Positions 49,438 through 64,000 of a stretch of 64,000 bases of DNA are shown here, piece after piece. The position numbers were made by a program, and so were the translations under genes. The stretch comes from Crambe crambe. Lineage: Eukaryota; Porifera; Demospongiae; Poecilosclerida; Crambeidae. The stretch covers positions 7,646,501-7,710,500 of the forward strand of contig OZ004586.1 of the NCBI GenBank assembly GCA_963924555.1, in the 5' to 3' direction. Every line of letters starts with the position of its first letter. Within the stretch, counting starts at the first letter, position 1. The notes beneath the pieces were generated by a model. The model worked only from the letters and a program-made list of their open reading frames with translations. It was not told the origin of the DNA and did no database searches.

Positions 49438-50782
49438 AAAATTGCAAATCCCAAGGCCAAGCTAGCTAAGATAGATCTTCATCCCCTCATCACTGATATT
49501 TGGGTTTCATGTAAACTAACCAGATACTTCTTCAATAGAATTAGTTCTCATAAAATTAGCTTATGAAACAAACCACCAATTGAATTTTAATCATGTTAGC
49601 TGAGAATAATAAGCAGAGTCAGATACTTCTTGCTTGGAATTGCTTAACTATTCATTCATTTATACTTGCACCCACACCAACTGGCAGGATGAGAATCTGA
49701 TGATTTAGCTAGCTATCTGCACTAGCTATTTTTTACCAAAATTAATAATTATCAATTATAATTTCAAACTAGTTTTTAAAAGTAAGCAGGTAGCTGTAAC
49801 ATAGTCAAGCAGATAGTGAAAACCTCTGAAATATAGGGAGGAAAGACTTTTATAGCTACTTATCGGTTTCAGTGTCTTATGTATGAATAGTTGTGATTCA
49901 TTGCTTAGAAAAGTATATTCGTGAATCATGTGTTTTCCTTGAAACTCAGTGGAGGTGATTTCTGATTTGCTTCTCACCAGCAGGCATTCCTGTCTCCAAG
50001 TCTCTATAATATATATAGCTAGTGCTCATCTGCCTCCAAGAGATCTGCTACTGGACAGCTCAAGACATCACAAGCAAGTATGGGTGTGCATGGCTTGTAA
50101 TCACCAACAGAGTAGAGATCGAAAACATCAGAAAATCACATAAGCTGGCCAAAAAATGTGGACCCTCACTAATTAATCCAAATAACTTGCACATTAATTG
50201 GATTCTTTTTAGAACATGTATTATTAGCTACATCATATACAATTACAATTACATTAATTATCTCACACAGTTTGAATGGAGTTTCCATCTCAAAATTAAA
50301 ATGACTATTCGGATTGTGATGTTTCAGATTTAAAGGGGTCTGGATTAGTGAGGGTCCACTGTAGCTATCTTCAGCCTTGCAGCTTTTAGCCTAAGAAATC
50401 TTCTCTTTGCCATGCATGGCCATTAGGTCATAGCTAACTCTTTCAAATGTGTATAAGCTAAAGCAAGCGTGTTCACAAGCAGAGGAGGTGTGCCATACCC
50501 CCAGTTAACATTGAGAGATGTGTTCATGTATATATATAAGAAAATAAGCTAACTAGCTACCACAATTTATAGTAACATGTAATAATTAGTTACCAAACAT
50601 GTCTTTTTTCATTCCAAACTTTGATGGTTTTTTTCAATTTCTATAAGCTGTTTGTCAATATCAAACCAGGTGAAGATTCATCCCCATTATACATAATTAT
50701 CCAGCATAATTTTGAGAATAGCTATAATGTAGCATAATAGAATAATTCTAGAATAATTGGAAAGTTCGTGGGAATAATTAGC

Positions 50783-51066
50783 TACACTGTAAAGTGTTTA
50801 CTGCACACCATTTGTCCCATGCAGTTTTGTTTTTTGAGTGTGTGTATTGGGACAATTTTGTGTACAGTACACACTTTCATTTTTAAAGTGAAATTGGTTT
50901 GGCTATTGTTGGATCATCTTCATAGGTAATGTTTACATGTAGTAAGCTACGCTGTAAGAACAAGTGTTTACTGCACACCATTTCGTCCCAATAGCTACAC
51001 ACACTGTTTTGTTTTTAGTGATATTGGGACAATTTAGTGTGCAGTACACACTTTCATTTTACAGTG
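50783..51066. mobile_element. Two neighbouring MITEs of the CACTGTAAAAATGAAAGTG family
   Basis: 50783-50890 and 50948-51066 each start TACRCTGTAA, contain AGTGTTTACTGCACACCATT, and end ACACTTTCATTTT plus AAGTG or CAGTG. Similar sequences follow each of them (AAATTGGTTTGGCTATTGTT; TGGATCATCTTCACAGGTAA), so this may be a local tandem duplication of element plus flank. Confidence 0.75.
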
Positions 51067-51902
51067 AAATTGGCTTGGCTATTAATATTATTTTGTTGGA
51101 TCATCTTCACAGGTAATGTTTACATGTAGATAATGTAGTAAGCAATTTAGTGCTAATAGCTATAGCTGCATGAGCTTGCATAGCTTGGCCTGCTTGATAG
51201 TAGCAATGGCTTCTGAAGATGAAATGCCAAAGAGAATCTGATTTAGCATGTAAAAGAAAGGTATAAACCAATTCATGTAAGGGAGTCAAGAGAAGTAAAG
51301 GTGCTGCTTCTTTTGAACCACAGAATGTTTCTCTCTCATCTAGAATTAAAGAATTTCCTGATCAGCATCTTTCTATCAATAAGGGTGAACTCTTAATTGC
51401 ATGCGATGCATGCATGCAGAGAATTTCTGTCCCTAAAACGTGTTTTTTTCCCATTCTTCCAGCAATTTTATGGATAAACAAGCATCCTCACTGCATGACT
51501 ATAATAATAAAAACATCTGTCATGTTACAATAATAACACAACATGATTTTACTGTGTCACAAACATTATAGAACAATAGACTTTCTCGCTGGAATAATTA
51601 GATGGTTTGGAGGGAATAATTACCAATTTTTTGAGAATGATATCACCTTTAGTGAAGGTATAGCCTTACCTTAAAGTATGCTTGGACAAGGGTGCATAGT
51701 TATGTTATGGTTGCATTACATTTTTGGAAAAAGATATTAATTTTTTATTATTATGAGAATTAGCTAATATTTGAATAAAAGACTGATTCCTATCGCTTAA
51801 AATTAAGACATAGCTAATTATGATGTTCCATTATCAAAAACTTCCTTTGATGTTTACTATTGATTGCTATCATACGTAATTATTGTAATATAAATAAAAA
51901 GT

Positions 51903-52344
51903 TAAGTAGGGATAGCCATAAAATATAGCTGCATTATTACTATTCCTATCACTCTCAGCCCTCCTAATTTCTGTAATCACACCTATATCCAACTTAAATC
52001 CCTACTTCACTCCCCTTCAACAACAAGTGAATCAAGTAACCACCCACCAAACTCAAGAACCACAGCAATATTACAAAATATTATTACCACTTCACTCCCA
52101 GGACGTTGATCTTATTTATTATTATTATTAGCTATTTTAAATAACCAGAACAAAAGTCAATTTTTGAAATAATTTTTTTTAAATGTTATAGAATGAATTT
52201 TAGATTATTGAACATTGTCCTGTCTTCTGTGTAGATGTAGGGATAGGGCTAGGACTTGTGAGAACCTGTGGAATAAGGGTAGAAGAGAAAGAAGAGTTTT
52301 TAATTTATACAGTCTTATGACCTTTGACCTGCCATCCCTACTTA
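51903..52344. mobile_element. 442-bp MITE with TAAGTAGGGAT ends
   Basis: TAAGTAGGGATAGCCATAAA at the left; TAAGTAGGGATGGCAGGTCA (reverse complement) at the right. The right half is shared with 5535-5750 and the left end with 4965-4982. Confidence 0.65.
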
Positions 52345-52499
52345 GAGAGTGTGTTTACTCTCTGATATTGGATATGATGCTGAATGGAACATTATCAAAA
52401 GCTTTTCCTTCGATGTTCAGTAATAATTATAATGCCGAATGGACAATCTTTCCTTCGATGTTCAATAATATTATTGATTTATAATTAATCATACAACAT

Positions 52500-52815
52500 G
52501 ATGTTCAGTGATATGATGCTTAGCTTTCCCTTGTGTTATCACAATTATACAGCATGATGGTCAGTCATATGATGCCGAATGAATTTTATCATAAGCTTTC
52601 CCTCAAATAAACTGATATTAAGCTTCCCTTGTGTTATCAACATGATGGTCAGTCATATGATGCCGAATGAATTTTATCATAAGGTTTCCCTCAAATAAAC
52701 TGATATTAAGCTTCCCTTGTGTTATCATAATTATACAACATGATGGTCAGTCGTATGATGCCGAATGAATTTATCATAAGCTTTCCCTCAAATAAACTGA
52801 TAAGCTTTCCTTATG
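52500..52815. repeat. Tandem repeat, units of about 88-98 bp
   Basis: Units contain CATGATGGTCAGTCATATGA, TGCCGAATGAATTTTATCAT and AAGCTTTCCCTCAAATAAAC, beginning near 52553, 52641 and 52739, with partial units on both sides. Confidence 0.85.
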
Positions 52816-53266
52816 TTATAATAATAGAATGATGTTGCTTCAAATTAACTGGGAAGGTTTATGCTGAGTGAGGTGCAGTTGAAGTTGCAGTGTTTTCCAG
52901 AATTAAGAAAGGAGCAGAAGTATGCTAGCCTTCCTCAAGCCACACCTTCACACTAGTGGCCATTGAGACTTTGATGTTTTTGGCCCCTCCCCTTGAATTT
53001 TGTGAAGGATTTGGGAGAGCACATGCAGTCAGGGAAGCAAGATCTCGAGAACACACCTGATACAGTGGCAGTGCAATGAGAGAACTGCACCTCGATCATG
53101 TGTGCCATGAGCATTTGCCAGACGATAACAATTATTTTTTGGGGAAAAAAACACGATTGCTATCATTTTGGGAAAGTTCATTGATTATGATGCAGAATGA
53201 ACAAGCTTCCCAAGGCTATAAGAGAGAAGGAAATTGATCTGTCTGCAGTGGCTCCATCACTTCAAG

Positions 53267-56200
53267 ATGCTGTCACTAATAACTCTTCTTATGTTGGTGC
53301 ATTTAACTACCTCTGCTCAAGACATTCATTATGTGAAGCCAGATGACTCATCCCTCCTACATGTAGACTGTCCCAGTCAACCGTGTCTTTCATTGAAGCA
53401 GTATGCAGAGCAAGTGGACAGATATTTCACTGCAGGAGTAACATTTGTGTTTCTGGAAGGCATTCACAGTCTACGAATTCCACTGGAACTAACTCATGTC
53501 TCTAATTTATCGCTAACAGGAGTAAGACACAATTCCAGTATAAGCATTATCAATACAGAATATATCTCATTATTCAATGCCACTAACATAGATATTGAAA
53601 GATTAAGATTTGGACGAAGTAATACGTACAAGTCAGCCCTGATATTTAACAACTGCGATAGTATTTACATATCTGAGTCAGTTTTCCTAAGTGGCAAACC
53701 CAGTGCTTCAGCAGTGCTATCCTCAAATCATTCGAATATCACAATCACCAACTGCCTATTTAAAGGTAACACTAACACCGGTATTGATGGAGGAGCCATC
53801 TCCATAAAGTTTCAAACTAACTTGAGACTTATTGGAAGTAATTTCACAAGAAATATAGCATCTTTGGGAGGTGCAATTTTTGCCTCAGAGAGCACATTAT
53901 CACTAGAAGGGACTGTGCTAAAATCTAACCTTTGTTCTAAGTATTGTAATAAAAATGGAGCAGGAGCTATTTACTGTATTAAATGCACAGTGAATATTAC
54001 TGGGAAATGCTACTTCGGATATAACAATGGTGGCATATATGGAGGAGCTTTAAGTATTAATTTTGGGAGGCTTGCAATAACTGGAGTGGCACGCTTTTAC
54101 AAAAATGAAGGTCCAATATACTTAAACCACTCTTATGCTAGAATCAAAGGGAAAAACATCCGGTTCATAAAAAATAGAGGTGGGCTACATATGGAATCTT
54201 CACAAAATAACTATTTTGAAGAAAAAAATATGAGTAGCAATAACTGCTCAGTTCAGGATGAAAAAACATTGATATCAGCTTATTTCTCAAATAATAAAGA
54301 TGGACTCAATCAAGGTGTAATTCATGTGAGTAGAGTAAACAATGTTATCTTTCAGAACTTAAGACTCATCGATAACACTCGTGCTGTTTATATACAATAT
54401 AGTTCAGTTCAATTTGAAGGAACAAATAAATTTATAAACAACAAAAAAGCAATGAGCATTTCTTTTGGTAGCAATATAGTTTTGAATGGAAATACAATCA
54501 TTTATAAAAGTGGTGGAGTGACAACTATAAAGAGCAAGTCTTCTGCATCATTCAAAGGTTACACTCTATTTCATGATAATAATGGTGGTGCAATTGAATC
54601 TGACGATGGAATGATATCATTCACTGGAACTACCATATTCACCAACAACACAAGTAGTGCGCTGTATGCATTGAACACAGAGATAACTATGGAAGGTAAT
54701 GTGAATTTTTCATTCAATTCAGCTAGAAATGGAGCTGGTATGAGATTGAAAGGAACTTCTTCGCTCACTTTTGCACCGTACACAACTCTCTACTCATCAT
54801 ACAATACTGCCGATGATTATGGAGGTGTAATTTATCATGAAGATGTTCCTACAGATGATCAATGTCAAAGCAAACATTTCTCTAAAGATCTTGAGTCGAA
54901 CTGCTTTCTACAGTTTGCTACTAGAAGTTATAACATACTGCTCAATATTTATTCATGGAAAGACACAGCTGGAAAAGATGGTAGCTTTCTCTATGGAGGA
55001 TTACTGGACAGGTGTGAGTACAGGCAGAAGTCCATCGTTAAAAGCTACACATCAAAGTTTAAGGTAAAAGATCTATTCAGGAAAATCATAAAAATACACT
55101 TGAAGGATGACGATACTACCAGGATAAAAGGAGTGACATCTCAACCGTATAAACTCTGCTTCTGTAACAGTGATCACACATATAAATGTGGTAACACAAA
55201 AAGAAAATCAATTCTAAGGGGTCAAAAGTTCATTGTGTCTATTCTAGCATTAGGTCAGAATGATAGCATCACTCCAACGGTGATAACAGCTGTAATTGGT
55301 CAAAATGCAAGGTTGAGTGATAATTATCAAAGTCGACAGTTCCTCCCAATGCACTGCTCAGATCTAACATACAGCATTTATTCTAAAGAAAATAAGACCT
55401 CTCTTACACTCTATCCTGATGGACCTTGTCATGACATTGGTACAGCTAGGATGGTTGTCAACGTGGCACTTCTTCCCTGTCCAGATGCATTCACTCAGGA
55501 AGGTGAACAGTGTGTGTGTGAGGAGAGATTGCAGGCATACGGTGCTAATTGCACTATAGGGAACCGAATAATGATAATAAGACAGGCTGGCTCTAAGTTT
55601 TGGATGCAATTTTTATACAGAAACAATTTCTATGAGGGTTTGATCTTATATCATACGTGTCCAACTGATTATTGTACAACAAAAACTGTAGCCATAACTC
55701 TCGATAACCTGGACATACAGTGTGACCATAACCACACTGGAATACTATGCGGAGCATGTGCAGCAAACTATAGTCTCTTACTTGGGAGTTCACGATGTGA
55801 TGTCTGTTCTCATCACTATCTAGCACTACTCATACCATTTGCATTAGCTGGCGTCGTTCTAGTTGTCTTCTTGTCTTGTCTGAGGCTGACAGTAGCCACT
55901 GGAATCATCAACAGTCTCATACTCTATGCCAACTTCATACAGGCTAATAAAATAATATTTTTCCCATCTAATGAGATCAATATCTTAACAGTATTCATAG
56001 CCTGGTTGAACCTTGACCTTGGATTTGAGACCTGCTTCATTCCTGGTCTTGATGCATACACACAAACTTGGCTTCAGTTTGCCTTTCCTCTCTACGTGTG
56101 GATCTTAATCGGATTGATCATCTTCAGCAGCAGATATTCGATCACCATATCTAAGTATTTAGGGAGGAACCCGATTGCAGTCCTAGCTACTCTCATCCTC

Positions 56201-56992
56201 ATGTCCTACACTAAAATCCTCAAGATCATCATTGGAACATTCTCCTCTGTCAAGTTGGATTACCCTCGAAGGTACAATGATGTCTCTGTGTGGTTGAAGG
56301 ATGCCAACGTCCCCTACTTACAATCCAAGCATCTCGCTCTCTCAGTGGTCACTTTATTAATACTTGTCGTGCTGTTTGTTCCCTACACTATCCTTCTCTT
56401 GACAGGTCCTTGTCTTTATCGAGTGTCACACAGAAGATGCTACTTCTTTTTGAGGAGGATCAAGCCACTATTGGACTCCTACTATGCCCCATACAAGAAA
56501 AACACTCGTTACTGGACTGGATTCCTCTTGCTGGTTCGCTGTGCTCTCTATGTCGTGTTCTCGTTCAATTCCCTTGGAGGCACTAATAATAGCCTTCTAG
56601 CCATCATTGTCACATTCACTGCAATAGGACTGATCCCTTGGTACATTGGAAGGATATACAAAAAGCTCTACATGGACGTTGTCGAAGGCTCTGTGTATTT
56701 GAATCTCATAGTATTGTCGGCTGGTGTTGCTATTATAGCTGAAGACAAGAAGAGAGCACTGGTCTATACACTGATTGCAATAATGTTTACAACTACGATA
56801 ATCAACTTTCTCCATCAATTCTATCTTCTCTATATTGCCAAAACAGCAACATGGCAGAAGATGAAAGCAAAAATACCTAACTGCTTGCAGAAACAAAATA
56901 ACAATAATAATATTATTACACCAGAAAGTACAGCACCTGCACCTGTACCCATGTCAAGTTTAGAATTGCGTGAACCTCTACTGGAGAGTTAG
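53267..56992 (+). CDS. Beta-helix (Pmp/pectin-lyase-like) ectodomain with multi-TM C domain, intronless
   Basis: A single frame; ATG at 53267 is preferred over the in-frame ATG at 53234 because it opens directly with a signal peptide (MLSLITLLMLVHLTTSAQ). Length from 53267 is 1241 aa. Residues about 30-520 are right-handed beta-helix coils with FxxN and GGAI-type repeats (NTGIDGGAISIKF, SLGGAIFASESTLSLEG, GGIYGGALSINFG, NNGGAIES). A Cys-rich part follows (CPDAFTQEGEQCVC), ending in an EGF-like HTGILCGACAANYSLLLGSS. Then about nine hydrophobic helices (LLIPFALAGVVLVVFLSCL ... ALVYTLIAIMFTTTIINFLH) and a short tail. I know similar beta-helix/multi-TM proteins as a large unnamed family in sponges and other invertebrates; function is unknown. 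A surface receptor or channel-like protein is plausible. The lack of introns, in a gene-rich window full of them, suggests retroposition or a lineage-specific expansion. Confidence 0.85.
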   Translation: MLSLITLLMLVHLTTSAQDIHYVKPDDSSLLHVDCPSQPCLSLKQYAEQVDRYFTAGVTFVFLEGIHSLRIPLELTHVSNLSLTGVRHNSSISIINTEYISLFNATNIDIERLRFGRSNTYKSALIFNNCDSIYISESVFLSGKPSASAVLSSNHSNITITNCLFKGNTNTGIDGGAISIKFQTNLRLIGSNFTRNIASLGGAIFASESTLSLEGTVLKSNLCSKYCNKNGAGAIYCIKCTVNITGKCYFGYNNGGIYGGALSINFGRLAITGVARFYKNEGPIYLNHSYARIKGKNIRFIKNRGGLHMESSQNNYFEEKNMSSNNCSVQDEKTLISAYFSNNKDGLNQGVIHVSRVNNVIFQNLRLIDNTRAVYIQYSSVQFEGTNKFINNKKAMSISFGSNIVLNGNTIIYKSGGVTTIKSKSSASFKGYTLFHDNNGGAIESDDGMISFTGTTIFTNNTSSALYALNTEITMEGNVNFSFNSARNGAGMRLKGTSSLTFAPYTTLYSSYNTADDYGGVIYHEDVPTDDQCQSKHFSKDLESNCFLQFATRSYNILLNIYSWKDTAGKDGSFLYGGLLDRCEYRQKSIVKSYTSKFKVKDLFRKIIKIHLKDDDTTRIKGVTSQPYKLCFCNSDHTYKCGNTKRKSILRGQKFIVSILALGQNDSITPTVITAVIGQNARLSDNYQSRQFLPMHCSDLTYSIYSKENKTSLTLYPDGPCHDIGTARMVVNVALLPCPDAFTQEGEQCVCEERLQAYGANCTIGNRIMIIRQAGSKFWMQFLYRNNFYEGLILYHTCPTDYCTTKTVAITLDNLDIQCDHNHTGILCGACAANYSLLLGSSRCDVCSHHYLALLIPFALAGVVLVVFLSCLRLTVATGIINSLILYANFIQANKIIFFPSNEINILTVFIAWLNLDLGFETCFIPGLDAYTQTWLQFAFPLYVWILIGLIIFSSRYSITISKYLGRNPIAVLATLILMSYTKILKIIIGTFSSVKLDYPRRYNDVSVWLKDANVPYLQSKHLALSVVTLLILVVLFVPYTILLLTGPCLYRVSHRRCYFFLRRIKPLLDSYYAPYKKNTRYWTGFLLLVRCALYVVFSFNSLGGTNNSLLAIIVTFTAIGLIPWYIGRIYKKLYMDVVEGSVYLNLIVLSAGVAIIAEDKKRALVYTLIAIMFTTTIINFLHQFYLLYIAKTATWQKMKAKIPNCLQKQNNNNNIITPESTAPAPVPMSSLELREPLLES

Positions 56993-57071
56993 CGCGATCA
57001 CCAGAAAAAAACAATGACAACAACAACTACAAAAAATAATTATTGCAACCTGTTCAAATACAGTTACCACA

Positions 57072-57073
57072 AG

Positions 57074-57143
<70 letters not shown>
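57072..57143. repeat. (ATT)n microsatellite
   Basis: About 24 uninterrupted trinucleotides 80 bp past the beta-helix gene's stop. Confidence 0.95.
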
Positions 57144-57145
<2 letters not shown>

Positions 57146-57245
57146 CATCATTAGTTGAACAGTTTTCGTTTTTGGCTAAGCTAGCTACTTGAGATGTATA
57201 TGTAGTCGGCTAACTTGAGACTGTTAATGATCACGTTTGGAATAA

Positions 57246-62799
<5,554 letters not shown>

Positions 62800-63339
62800 T
62801 TCGGTGTTATTCATCGGACACTCCCCCTATCAGACACTCCCCCGCCCCATACATGCATGGCGCGCGCGGCCCGGCCAGCTGATGGCACGCGCATGCGCAT
62901 TATTTTTATACATGCTCACGTCCACCTGCTCCCTCATAGAAGGTCTGACCGGCGTCACCGCTACATGGTTCACACTGAAGGGGACTGGAGTACTTATAAT
63001 ATAGCTCCTCTCATTCAGGGAGTACAATAGCTACCACTAGCCACACCTGTACGTGCACTATACACATAATTCTTCTTCACATTGAAAACGCTAGTTCTCC
63101 TTTGCTATTGATAAAGAACTTTCAGATTTTCAGCAGGATCAGTGGGAGTAGAAGTAGCTATGTGCCTCCTCAAGGATCATTACGAAATGTGAAGCTTTCC
63201 CACAGCCGATTGTGAAGCCACACCCCATGTGTTTTTCGAACATTCTAGCTACTGAGCATAGATAGCACAATTATAAATTCAATACAAGTAAACTTCTTCT
63301 ACACTGTAAGATGTATGTAGCTAGCTTGCTTATGATAGG
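62800..63339. other. Spacer between the two RTK genes
   Basis: A GC-rich patch (GCATGGCGCGCGCGGCCCGG, GCACGCGCATGCGC) at 62855-62900 lies 60-100 bp upstream of the RTK gene 1 start and is probably its promoter. No gene otherwise seen. Confidence 0.5.
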
Positions 63340-64000
63340 TCATGTTGTTGAATATACAGTATCAACCAGTCTTACTATTTCTTTGAAGAGTGGTCTTTCT
63401 TTGGAAGTCTCATTCCAACACTTTTCAAGTACCTCGTACCTATACATATGAAGAAAATACACAGTGGAACAAAGGACAAAACTCTCAATAAAGGACATAT
63501 ATACAAATAGTGGTTAAATCTCTATATAGTAACTCATGTACTTACATATTAACTCACATTTCAATTGGACAGAGGATGGGTCTTTCCAACCTTCCTCCTC
63601 CTGTGATGAACTTTAGGACGTCGTAGTTGGGGATGCCTGGGTAAGGGGTTCTCCCCAGGGAAAACACCTCCCAACATGTCACACCATATGCCCACTGAAA
63701 TAAAAATGGCAATAAGTTATGAAATGACATATACCCATAAGTAGTGGTGTAGCCACACCCCAATTACAGTGCAACCTCCAATAATGGGACATAGCTCTGT
63801 AGAGAGGCAGTACCTTCTGGACAGTATCGTCTAGACATCATCAAGGGCAGTGTTCTAATTGCTACTGGCAGCATGGTAGATGCATGTATATGTAACAGAG
63901 AGACAGACAGACAGACAGATTATAGATACACACACAACTGCAGTGCCTCGATCCAACCTGTGAACTTTGATTTCAGTATAAATTGTCTCATTTTCAGTAT
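63340..64000 (-). CDS. Receptor tyrosine kinase gene 2, last two exons (5' part beyond right edge)
   Basis: Exon 63558-63694 (137 nt): WAYGVTCWEVFSLGRTPYPG, IPNYDVLKFITGGGRLERPI, LCPIEM. Final exon 63340-63439: YEVLEKCWNETSKERPLFKE, IVRLVDTVYSTT, stop. This is kinase C-lobe subdomains IX-XI, nearly identical to gene 1 but with the frame unbroken and a slightly longer tail. The tandem position and shared exon borders show a recent local duplication. No further exon is evident between 63695 and 64000. Confidence 0.85.

Larger units (their letters stand above)
49438..53266. other. Gene-free spacer with several repeats
   Basis: No supported exon. Holds two CACTGTAAAAA-family MITEs (50783-50890, 50948-51066), a 442-bp element (51903-52344) and a tandem repeat (52500-52815). 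The last few hundred bases before 53267 are the presumed promoter of the beta-helix gene. Confidence 0.55.

Noticed and set aside
52500-52815. Possible CRISPR-like array (repeat units with spacers)
   Set aside because: Units are contiguous degenerate tandem repeats without distinct spacers, and the genome is eukaryotic.

Overview
The window looks like nuclear DNA of a demosponge, most likely Amphimedon queenslandica or a close relative. This is inference. It rests on short, often phase-1 introns, AT-rich spacers full of TAGCTAGC words, a many-domain SRCR receptor, receptor tyrosine kinases side by side, a beta-helix/multi-TM protein and dense small inverted-repeat transposons. I see no bacterial operon, rRNA, tRNA or CRISPR array. 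Exon models were built by hand from splice sites and reading phase.

Layout. 1-6845 (-): 5' part of a sacsin-like gene whose 5.2-kb intron holds a pogo-like transposon with a second transposon inside it. 8334-9727 (-): an uninterrupted amidohydrolase-3 gene that has lost its middle. 9850-11890 (-): a 5'-truncated LINE with an open 600-codon frame. 11897-20690 and 21227-32800 (+): two tandem copies of a two-gene module. Each copy has a seven-exon Frizzled-like (class F-like) 7TM receptor gene, then a three-exon gene for a small protein with a possible death-fold domain, a coiled coil and a C-terminal CAAX box. Insertions found in one copy only show how the copies diverged. 33044-35309: a non-autonomous element with long terminal inverted repeats. 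35531-49328 (+): a 39-exon gene for a protein of about 2033 residues with 13 SRCR domains, four FN3 domains, a SEA-like region, one TM and an NPLY tail. 53267-56992 (+): an intronless gene for a secreted-type beta-helix joined to about nine TM segments. 57246-62799 (-) and 63340 to beyond the right edge (-): two tandem receptor tyrosine kinase genes. The first is whole in the window, has a Frizzled-CRD-like ectodomain and carries a 16-bp frameshifting tandem duplication in its last kinase exons. One of its introns holds a Kolobok-like palindromic transposon (TTAA target site) with two copies of a P2RX7_C-like gene.

Taken together, this is a cell-surface and signalling neighbourhood: 7TM receptors beside lipid-anchored candidate partners, an adhesion/scavenger receptor, a beta-helix membrane protein and RTKs. 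The most interesting candidate system is the duplicated 7TM plus CAAX-protein module.
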